Shown here: piece by piece, positions 1 through 6,600 of the stretch
Layout: every line of letters starts with the position of its first letter
Position numbering within the stretch: position 1 is the first letter of the stretch
Assembly (NCBI GenBank): GCA_900547015.1
Contig: URFD01000061.1
Location: 1-9,829, forward strand
DNA length: 9,829 nt
Source of the DNA: an uncultured Oscillospiraceae bacterium
GTDB lineage: Bacteria; Bacillota; Clostridia; Oscillospirales; Ruminococcaceae
Direction of reading: 5' to 3'
Translations under genes and position numbers: made by a program
The notes under the pieces: model-generated
Databases searched by the model: none
What the model saw: only the letters and a program-made list of their open reading frames with translations
What the model was told of the DNA's origin: nothing

Positions 1-1410
1 ATGAGAACAACTTGTGCAGTCATTCTGGCAGCAGGCAAAGGAACCAGAATGAAATCCAAATATCCAAAAGCGATGTGTGAGGTTTTGTTTAAGCCGATGA
101 TTCGCTGGGTCGTAGACTGGTGCCGCAAGGCAGGCGTGGAGGAAATCTGCGTTGTGGTCGGGGAGGACTCCGAGAGCCTGTGCAAGGTTCTGCCGGAAAA
201 CTGCGTTACGGTTCTCCAGAAGGAGCGCAAGGGAACCGGCCATGCGGTCATGATGGCGCGGGATTTCCTGACAGCCCATTCGGACAGCGATGTGGTCGTG
301 CTGAATGCCGACGCGCCGTTTATCAACGATTCTGTTTTGACCCGTTCGCTGGAACAGCATCGGGAGTCGGCAGCCCAGATGACGCTGATTACCGCACAGA
401 TTTCCAATCCGACCGGCTACGGACGCATCCTGCGCGATGCAAACGACCCTCAGCGGGTGCTGGGCATCGTGGAGGAAAAGGATGCCACCCCGCAGCAGCG
501 TGAGATTGCCGAGGTCAATTCCGGGGCTTACTGGTTCCGTGCAGAATTTTTGCTGGAGGCGCTGAGCCGGTTGGACTGCAACAACAGCCAGCAGGAATAC
601 TACCTGACCGACACGGTAAAAATCGCTCATTCGCAGGGCGCCGCAATCTGTGCCTGCCGCTGTGAGGACGAAAATCTGGTGCTGGGCGCCAACGACCGGG
701 CAGGATTGTTAAAATTAAATGAAATTGCGAACAAAATTGTGGTTGACAGACTTTTAGAAGATGGTGTACACTTCTACTGTATGGACGGAATTGTCATCTC
801 TCCGGATGTCACCATCGGAAGGGACACCACCATCGCTCCGGGAACCCAGCTTCGTGGTCATGTGACCATCGGCGAGGACTGCGTGATTGGCCCGAATACC
901 GTCATCGAGGACAGCAGAATTGGCGACGGCTGCCAGATTCATTCCTCTTTGATCGAGCAGTCTGAGGTGGGCAACGGAGTCCGCATCGGTCCGAACAGCC
1001 ACTTGCGCCCGAACAGCCATCTGGCGGACGGGGTCAAGATTGGCAATTTTGTCGAGATTAAAAATTCCACTCTGGGCGAAAAAACCAGCGTGGCACACCT
1101 GACCTACATCGGGGATTCCGACTTCGGCTCCCATATCAATGTGGGCTGCGGCGTGGTCACCGTCAACTACAACGGCTACCGCAAGTTCCGCACACAGGTG
1201 GAGGACAACGCCTTTATCGGCTGCAACACCAATCTGGTTTCTCCGGTCCATGTCGGGGAAGGGGCTTACATCGCGGCCGGTTCTACCATCACACAGGATG
1301 TGCAGCCGGACAGCTTGGCAATCGCGCGCGCACGCCAGCTGAACAAGGAAGGCTGGGCGCAAACCTATCGTCAGCGCGAACGCGCCGAAAAGGAAAAGGC
1401 CGGAAAATAA
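1..1410 (+). CDS. glmU: Bifunctional UDP-GlcNAc pyrophosphorylase / glucosamine-1-phosphate N-acetyltransferase GlmU
   Basis: GlmU acetylates glucosamine-1-phosphate using acetyl-CoA, then couples the product to UTP, giving UDP-GlcNAc for peptidoglycan and teichoic acids in the cytoplasm. The 469 residues are near the usual family length. The N-terminal nucleotidyltransferase domain (about 1-230) shows LAAGKGTRMKS at residues 9-19, QKERKGTGHA at 73-82, and the metal-binding aspartate D104 in NADAP, where GDxP is more usual. The EEKDAT and NSG (173-175) sugar-site motifs follow. From about residue 255 a left-handed beta-helix of hexapeptide repeats forms the acetyltransferase. It has AHLTYIGDS with the probable catalytic His366, an NYNG segment, and a C-terminal RARQLNKEGW. 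The ATG is the first base of the window, so its ribosome binding site cannot be seen, but the motif spacing fits a complete N-terminus. No terminator follows, so co-transcription with prs is likely. Confidence 0.97.
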   Translation: MRTTCAVILAAGKGTRMKSKYPKAMCEVLFKPMIRWVVDWCRKAGVEEICVVVGEDSESLCKVLPENCVTVLQKERKGTGHAVMMARDFLTAHSDSDVVVLNADAPFINDSVLTRSLEQHRESAAQMTLITAQISNPTGYGRILRDANDPQRVLGIVEEKDATPQQREIAEVNSGAYWFRAEFLLEALSRLDCNNSQQEYYLTDTVKIAHSQGAAICACRCEDENLVLGANDRAGLLKLNEIANKIVVDRLLEDGVHFYCMDGIVISPDVTIGRDTTIAPGTQLRGHVTIGEDCVIGPNTVIEDSRIGDGCQIHSSLIEQSEVGNGVRIGPNSHLRPNSHLADGVKIGNFVEIKNSTLGEKTSVAHLTYIGDSDFGSHINVGCGVVTVNYNGYRKFRTQVEDNAFIGCNTNLVSPVHVGEGAYIAAGSTITQDVQPDSLAIARARQLNKEGWAQTYRQRERAEKEKAGK

Positions 1411-1560
1411 AATCTGTATCATACAGCAGGTGTCTCCCAAACGGGAGGTGCAGGCTGTTTAACGGCATCAGCCGGATATTCTTTAGAATCTTCTAAAGAG
1501 GAACGTAAAAAGGTGGGCAGATACTATCTGCCGAGAACAAGTAAGGGGAGTCAAGAAAAA
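1411..1560 (+). promoter_or_regulatory. Structured glmU-prs intergenic leader with five inverted repeats
   Basis: This 150-nt spacer holds five short perfect inverted repeats in a row. They are CTGTAT/ATACAG (1414-1426), CTCCC/GGGAG (1434-1447), GGCTG/CAGCC (1453-1473), CTTTAGAA/TTCTAAAG (1481-1498) and GGCAGAT/ATCTGCC (1516-1532). None is followed by a U-tract, so they do not look like an intrinsic terminator. I see no convincing -35/-10 pair. The last hairpin ends 10 nt before the prs ribosome binding site. The density suggests a folded 5' leader or mRNA processing/stability element for prs. I do not recognise it as a known riboswitch class, and its function is unknown. Confidence 0.45.
1543..1550 (+). 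promoter_or_regulatory. prs ribosome binding site (decides start at 1561)
   Basis: AAGGGGAG lies 10 nt before the ATG at 1561. An upstream in-frame ATG-less extension starting at 1513 lacks such a site and would place the conserved N-terminus 16 residues too far in, so 1561 is preferred. Confidence 0.75.
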
Positions 1561-2520
1561 ATGAATTTGCATGGTAAGGATATCAAGATCTTCACTGCTA
1601 ATTCCAATCCAAAGGTAGCAGCGGAAATTGCGGCTTGTCTGGGCCTGCCGGTAGGCAAAAGCGAGGTCAAGACATTCTCTGACGGAGAGATCGCTGTATC
1701 GATCCAGGAGTCTGTCCGTGGTTCGGACGTGTTCGTTGTACAGTCCACCTGTACTCCGGTCAACGATAACCTCATGGAACTGCTTATTATGATCGATGCC
1801 TTCAAACGCGCCTCTGCCGGCCGTGTGACTGCCGTTATCCCATATTTCGGCTACGCAAGACAGGACAGAAAAGCAAAAGCCAGAGACCCGATCTCTGCAA
1901 AACTGGTTGCAGACCTCATCACTGCTGCCGGTGCTGACCGTGTGCTGACAATGGACCTGCACGCAGCACAGATTCAGGGCTTCTTCGATATTCCGGTAGA
2001 CCATCTGCTGGGTGTTCCGATTATGATTCCGCACTTCATCGAGAAGATTGGCGGCGAGCAGTCCAGCTACACCGTTGTTTCTCCGGACCTTGGTTCTGTT
2101 ACCAGAGCCAGAAGGTTCGCAGAGCGCTGCGATGTTCCGCTGGCAATCATCGATAAGAGAAGACCAAAGGCAAACGTCTGCGAGGTTATGAATATCATCG
2201 GTGACGTTCGCGACAGAAAGGTCATCATCGTTGACGATATGATCGACACCGCAGGCACCCTGTGCAACGCTGCAAATGCTCTGGTTGAGATCGGCGGTGC
2301 AAAAGAGGTTATCGCTTGTGCAACCCACGGTGTTCTCTCCGGTCCGGCTCTCGAGAGAATCGAGAAGAGCGCACTCAAAGAGGTCGTTATTCTCGACACC
2401 ATTCCACTGCCAAAGGATTGCGCTTGCAGCAAGATTACCCAGCTGCCGGTTGCACCGGTCTTTGCAGAGGCAATCGAGAGAATCTATCAGGACAAACCGG
2501 TTTCTCCACTGTTTGTTTAA
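1561..2520 (+). CDS. prs: Ribose-phosphate pyrophosphokinase (PRPP synthetase)
   Basis: This enzyme transfers pyrophosphate from ATP to ribose-5-phosphate, making PRPP for purine, pyrimidine, histidine, tryptophan and NAD synthesis in the cytoplasm. The 319 residues match the class I family length. Visible landmarks are FSDGE near the N-terminus, YFGYARQDRK (95-104), the ATP-site histidine H134 in DLHAAQIQGFF, PDLGSVTRAR in the middle, and the PRPP-binding loop VIIVDDMIDTAGT (221-233). The C-terminus SPLFV is typical. It follows glmU, as in many Bacillota, and is closed by a strong terminator. Codon use differs from its neighbours: more than half of its arginines are AGA, whereas mfd and glmU use mostly CGN. 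That could reflect high expression. The start was chosen from the ribosome binding site and the family N-terminus. Confidence 0.97.
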   Translation: MNLHGKDIKIFTANSNPKVAAEIAACLGLPVGKSEVKTFSDGEIAVSIQESVRGSDVFVVQSTCTPVNDNLMELLIMIDAFKRASAGRVTAVIPYFGYARQDRKAKARDPISAKLVADLITAAGADRVLTMDLHAAQIQGFFDIPVDHLLGVPIMIPHFIEKIGGEQSSYTVVSPDLGSVTRARRFAERCDVPLAIIDKRRPKANVCEVMNIIGDVRDRKVIIVDDMIDTAGTLCNAANALVEIGGAKEVIACATHGVLSGPALERIEKSALKEVVILDTIPLPKDCACSKITQLPVAPVFAEAIERIYQDKPVSPLFV

Positions 2521-2537
2521 TTTTGACAGGAAGAAAA

Positions 2538-2564
2538 GGGCAGGTAACTTACCTGCCCTTTTTT
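2538..2564 (+). terminator. Intrinsic terminator after prs
   Basis: A 9-bp perfect stem, GGGCAGGTA/TACCTGCCC (2538-2546 with 2550-2558) and a 3-nt loop, is followed by six T (2559-2564). It lies 17 nt after the prs stop. A tract of A precedes it. It should largely separate prs from the small gene at 2581. Confidence 0.9.
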
Positions 2565-2569
2565 CTGAT

Positions 2570-2575
2570 AAGGAG
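2570..2575 (+). promoter_or_regulatory. Ribosome binding site of the small (seleno)protein gene
   Basis: AAGGAG is followed by 5 nt and then ATG at 2581. It is a strong Shine-Dalgarno site with slightly short spacing, and it supports translation of a gene that otherwise looks like a 49-codon fragment. Confidence 0.8.
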
Positions 2576-2580
2576 TTTGT

Positions 2581-2787
2581 ATGGAGTATATTTGCTATTG
2601 TGACCAAGTAACGGAAGAAGATATCATAGCGGCAATCGGACAGGGAGCGCGCAATCTTCGCGATATTCGGCGAATGACCGGTGCGATGACCCATTGTGAC
2701 TGCAAAAACAAGAACCCGAAGGGAACCTGATGTACCGCAGATGTTTTGCGGGTTTTAAAGGAAAATCTTCCCAAAGCCGCAAAATAG
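2581..2787 (+). CDS. Small BFD-like [2Fe-2S]-binding selenoprotein (in-frame TGA at codon 50 read as Sec)
   Basis: No named pathway is known to me. The protein is probably a small cytoplasmic iron-sulfur or redox protein. The first 49 codons give CYC at residues 5-7, then VTEEDI, GARNLRDIRRMTGAM and HCDC (38-41), the pattern of BFD/NifU-type [2Fe-2S] domains. It then runs into NPKGT followed by TGA (2728-2730) and TGT. I recall a clostridial family, named after Csac_0668, whose members have NPKGT followed by Cys-Cys or Sec-Cys, so the TGA sits exactly at the known Cys/Sec position. Reading through gives U50-C51 and a 17-residue amphipathic tail, ending at TAG 2785-2787 (68 residues). A strong ribosome binding site precedes it. 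It lies between prs and pth, behind a terminator. Candidate SECIS hairpins follow the TGA. The alternative is a 49-residue truncated gene with TGA as a real stop. The Sec genes themselves are not in view. Confidence 0.85.
2728..2767 (+). promoter_or_regulatory. Recoding TGA (2728-2730) and candidate bacterial SECIS hairpins
   Basis: Two small hairpins follow the in-frame TGA within the coding sequence, where bacterial SECIS elements sit. Hairpin A is CCGCA (2735-2739) with TGCGG (2747-2751), 5 bp around a 7-nt loop that begins with G, the loop feature expected for SelB binding. Its loop starts only 9 nt after the TGA, which is close. Hairpin B is GGTTTT (2751-2756) with AAAATC (2762-2767), 6 bp with one G-T pair and loop AAAGG. 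Its distance is more usual but its loop starts with A. They share only base 2751, so both may form in tandem. Which one is used cannot be settled by eye. Confidence 0.5.
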
Positions 2788-2802
2788 CCGTTTGGAAAAC
2801 GG
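2788..2802 (+). other. Perfect hairpin directly after the (seleno)protein stop
   Basis: CCGTTT and AAACGG form a 6-bp stem around GGA, starting at the base after the TAG stop. No T-run follows (the next bases are A-rich), so it is not a standard + strand terminator. It could stabilise the 3' end of the short message. Confidence 0.4.
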
Positions 2803-2814
2803 AAGACCAAAAAA

Positions 2815-2870
2815 GGGCAGGCTGACCGCAGACCTCTGTCACAGGATGGGGGCCTGCGGTTGTCCTGCCC
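2815..2870 (+). promoter_or_regulatory. Long two-part stem-loop in the pth 5' leader
   Basis: GGGCAGG (2815-2821) pairs with CCTGCCC (2864-2870). After a 3x3 internal loop, ACCGCAG (2825-2831) pairs with CTGCGGT (2854-2860), for 14 bp in all around a roughly 22-nt terminal region. Six A precede it, and on the minus strand these would be a T-run after the stem. No T-run follows on the + strand. It may be a folded leader of pth, or a terminator acting on minus-strand transcription. No minus-strand gene is visible that would need the latter. Confidence 0.5.
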
Positions 2871-2872
2871 TG

Positions 2873-2890
2873 TTGCCGACTCCGGCGACG
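2873..2890 (+). other. Second hairpin before pth
   Basis: GTTGCCG and CGGCGAC (with one G-T pair) enclose ACTC immediately downstream of the long stem-loop and about 15 nt before the pth ribosome binding site at 2905-2910. It adds to the impression of a folded leader. No U-tract is present. Confidence 0.4.
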
Positions 2891-2916
2891 GGAAATCCAA
2901 AAGGAAAGGAATCAAG

Positions 2917-3546
2917 ATGATGTACGATATTTTTGAAAAGCTCAAGGCACTCAATACCGCCGGCACCGTTGTGACCGGAACACCGGAATTTCTGGTGGTG
3001 GGTCTGGGCAATCCGGAAGCAAAATATGATAATACCCGCCACAATGCAGGCTTTATGGCAATCGACCATATTGCCCAAAAAACCGGCTGTCGGGTCAACC
3101 AGCTGAAATTTCAGTCCCTGTACGGGATGTGCGAGCTGGAGGGAAAAAAGGTCATGCTGATGAAGCCCTCCACCTACATGAACCGCTCCGGCGAGGCAGT
3201 TCGGGAAGCAAGCCAGTTTTACAAAATCCCACCGGAGCATATCATTGTGATATTTGACGATGTTTCGCTGGATGTCGGAAAAATGCGCATCCGCCGCAAG
3301 GGCAGCGACGGAGGCCACAACGGCATCAAGAGCATCATCTATCAGACCGGCAGCGACCAGTTCCCGCGCATCAAGATCGGAGTGGGCAAAAAGCCGCATC
3401 CGGACTATGACCTGGCAGCATGGGTGCTGGGACATTTTTCCGAGGAGGACCAGAAGGCATTGGTTCCGGTGCTGGATCACAGCTATGAGGCAGTGCAGCA
3501 GATGATCGCAGGGAAAATTGACCGGGCGATGAATCTGTTTAACTAG
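2917..3546 (+). CDS. pth: Peptidyl-tRNA hydrolase Pth
   Basis: Pth cleaves the ester bond of peptidyl-tRNAs dropped by ribosomes, freeing tRNA for reuse in the cytoplasm. The core starts at FLVVGLGNP, with N32, followed by YDNTRHNAGF holding the catalytic His42. KPSTYMNRSG (N89), IFDDV (D114/D115), and GSDGGHNG (N135) complete the conserved active site and tRNA cleft, and RIKIGVGKKP follows. The 209 residues are slightly longer than the usual 185-195, because about 24 residues precede the standard N-terminus. The start at 2917 is chosen because AAAGGA at 2905-2910 sits 6 nt upstream. A second ATG at 2920 is also possible, and a TTG at 2860 lies inside a stem-loop and is unlikely. Its place before mfd matches the common Bacillota order. 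Confidence 0.96.
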   Translation: MMYDIFEKLKALNTAGTVVTGTPEFLVVGLGNPEAKYDNTRHNAGFMAIDHIAQKTGCRVNQLKFQSLYGMCELEGKKVMLMKPSTYMNRSGEAVREASQFYKIPPEHIIVIFDDVSLDVGKMRIRRKGSDGGHNGIKSIIYQTGSDQFPRIKIGVGKKPHPDYDLAAWVLGHFSEEDQKALVPVLDHSYEAVQQMIAGKIDRAMNLFN

Positions 3547-3556
3547 CAGAGAAGGT

Positions 3557-3591
3557 CGGCTGTAAACGGTGCAGAACAACCGCAGCAGCCG
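3557..3591 (+). other. Nested hairpin between pth and mfd
   Basis: CGGCTG (3557-3562) pairs with CAGCCG (3586-3591). Inside, CGGT (3567-3570) pairs with ACCG (3579-3582). No T-run follows, so it does not look like a terminator, and pth and mfd are probably co-transcribed. It may be a processing or leader structure. Confidence 0.35.
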
Positions 3592-3615
3592 GATTGGATA
3601 CAGAAGGGCGGGTGA

Positions 3616-6600
3616 ATGTCGATGAAACAGTTTTTATCCCTGATGGACGGGATGACGGAATATACACAGCTCAAGGCAGCAATCGAAGCAGGACGCACGC
3701 CGGTCTCGATGACCGGAGCCGCCGCCGCGCACAAGACCCATATCATTGCGTCGCTGCGCGCCCAGCTGGACCGCAGTGCCTTGGTCATCGTGCCGGACGA
3801 AAGCACAGCCATTCGGTTTGCAGCCGACCTGTCGGTGCTGCTGGGAGAGCCGGTGCAGCATTTTCCGGCAAGAGACTTTGTCCTGCTGGATATGGACGGT
3901 GCTTCCGGCGAGTTCGAACATCAGCGGCTGGGTGTGCTCAGTGCGGTGCTGCGTCAGGAGTGTCGGGTGGTGGTCTCCTCGGTCGAGTCTGCCTGCGAGC
4001 GCACCATCCCGGTCGAAAAGCTGCGCTCCTCCATCCTGACCATCGATCAGGACGAATGTTACGAGGCAGAACAGATTGTCAAAAAGCTGCTGGCGATGGG
4101 ATACCAGCGCAGGGAACAGGTAGAGGGCATCTGCCAGTTTGCCAAGCGGGGAGGCATCCTCGACATCTTTCCGCCGGACCGCACAGAGCCGGTTCGTATT
4201 GAGTTTTGGGATGACTCCATCGACAGTATGTTCACCTTTCAGGTGGACACCCAGCGCCGTCAGGACCCGGTGGAACGGGTCACCATTCCTCCGGCAAGGG
4301 AGGTTCTGTTCGACAGCGCCGAGCAGCTTGCCGACCTGCTCCGCCAGAAGGTGCAGGAGCAGAAGGGCAAAAACGGACTCAAGGTCAAGGAGCATCTGGA
4401 ACGGGACATCGAGCGGTTGGAGGGCGGACTTAGCCCGGTGAGCATCGACCGCTATCAGCCGCTGCTTTATGCGCCGGAAACGATTTTTGACTATTTTGAC
4501 GAGCAGTCGCTGACCTTTTTGTGCGAGCCGATTTCCTGCAAGGAAAATTTTGCCAACACGATGGCACAGCACCACGAGGATGTTCGGATGCTGCTCGAGG
4601 ACGGGGTGCTGTTTCGCGGGTGCAGCACCTATTATGACGATTTCACCGACCTGTGCCGCAACCTCGTCCGCCACACCGGCATCCTGATGGACACCTTCAG
4701 CCGTTCCCTGAACGAGGTGGTGGTTCGCGAGCTGATTTCCATCACCGCCTCCCAGCTTTCGGCATGGAGCGGCGAGTATGCCATCCTCAAGGATGACCTG
4801 GAGGACTACATGAAAACCGGCTTCTGCTGCGTGATTTTCGCAGGAACCCACCGCGGCGCGCAGGCTCTGGTGGATGATTTGAACCGGGATTTCTCGGCGG
4901 ATTTGGTGCAGGATGTTTCGCAGATTATTCCCCGCAAGATTTATGTCATGGAGGGGACTATCTCCGCCGGCATGGAATATCCGCAGCTCAAGCTGGCGGT
5001 CATCAGCCACACCCGCACCGGGTCGAGCAAGGCAAAGCCTGCCCGCCAGAAAAAGAGCGGCGGCATCAAAAACATCTCCGACCTGAATGTGGGCGATTAT
5101 GTGGTTCATGTTTCCCACGGAATCGGCATCTTTGAGGGAATCGTCAAGCGGGACATCCACGGCGTGGTCAAGGATTATATCCAGATTCGCTATGCCGGCA
5201 GCGATATGCTGTTTGTCCCGGTCACCCAGCTGGATTTGGTGACCAAGTATATCGGCGGCAAAGAGGACAGCATTGTCAAGCTCAACAAGCTCAACTCCGC
5301 AGAGTGGGCCAAGACCCGTGCCCGTGTCAAAAAGGCGGTCAAGGATATGGCGGATGAGCTCATCAAGCTCTATGCCCAGCGTGCCGCCGCCAAGGGCTAT
5401 GCCTTCAGTCAGGATACCGACTGGCAGAACGACTTTGAGCGCCGCTTCCCATACGACGAAACCGACGACCAGCTGCGCTGTATTCAGGAAATTAAGGAGG
5501 ACATGGAAAAGCCGACCCCGATGGACCGCCTGCTGTGCGGAGATGTTGGTTTTGGCAAAACCGAGGTTGCCATCCGTGCGGCCTTCAAATGTGTCATGGA
5601 CTCCAAGCAGTGTGCGGTTCTTGTCCCGACCACCATTTTGGCATGGCAGCACTATCAGACCTTCCGCAAGCGGATGGAGGGATTTCCCATCAAGGTGGAT
5701 ATCCTCTCGCGCTTCCGCACTCCGCGGGAGCAGGAGCAGGTGCTTGAAGAGCTGCGCCGTGGCGAAATCGATGTTCTGGTGGGAACCCACCGTCTGGTTC
5801 AAAAGGATGTCCGCTTCAAGGATTTGGGACTGTGCATCATCGATGAGGAACAGCGCTTCGGCGTCAAGCATAAAGAGACCTTTAAGGAGATGCGCAACAA
5901 TGTCGATGTGCTCACCCTCTCCGCAACCCCGATTCCCCGCACCTTGAATATGGCGATGTCCGGGATTCGGGATATGTCCACCATCGAGGAGGCACCGCAG
6001 GACCGTCAGCCGGTTCAGACCTATGTCATGGAGCACGATTGGGGCATTCTGACCCAAGCAATGAACAAGGAGCTGCGCCGCGGCGGACAGGTGTTCTATC
6101 TGCACAACCGTGTGGACACCATCGACCGCTGTGCCGCCACCATCCAGCAGATGATTCCGGATGCCACTGTTGTGGTCGCCCACGGCAAGATGAGCGAGGA
6201 GCAGCTCTCCAAGGTCTGGAAGCGGCTGATTGACCACGAAATCGATATTCTGGTCTGTACCACCATCATCGAAACCGGGGTGGATGTCTCCAACTGCAAC
6301 ACCCTCATCATCGAGGATGCGGACCGTCTGGGTTTGTCCCAGCTCTATCAGATTCGCGGCAGGGTCGGACGCTCCAGCCGACGCGCCTTTGCGTACCTGA
6401 CCGTCACAAAGGGCAAGGCGCTGACCGATGTTGCCACCAAGCGTCTGGAAGCCATTCGGGAGTTCACGACCTTCGGCTCGGGCTTTCGGATTGCGATGCG
6501 CGATTTGGAGATTCGCGGTGCAGGCAATATCCTCGGCGCTCAGCAGCATGGTCACATGGAGGCGGTCGGATACGAGATGTACCTCAAGATGCTCTCCGAT

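Noticed and set aside
743..770. TTGACA with a TGTACA 16 bp downstream inside glmU, in an AT-rich patch at about 700-780
   Set aside because: The -10 is poor and the patch coincides with the domain boundary of GlmU, whose protein sequence is intact.
2581..2730. Treating the small gene as a 49-residue pseudogene or truncated ferredoxin-like protein
   Set aside because: The TGA falls exactly at the family's Cys/Sec position, a Cys codon follows, and the frame stays open with a sensible helical tail to a TAG.
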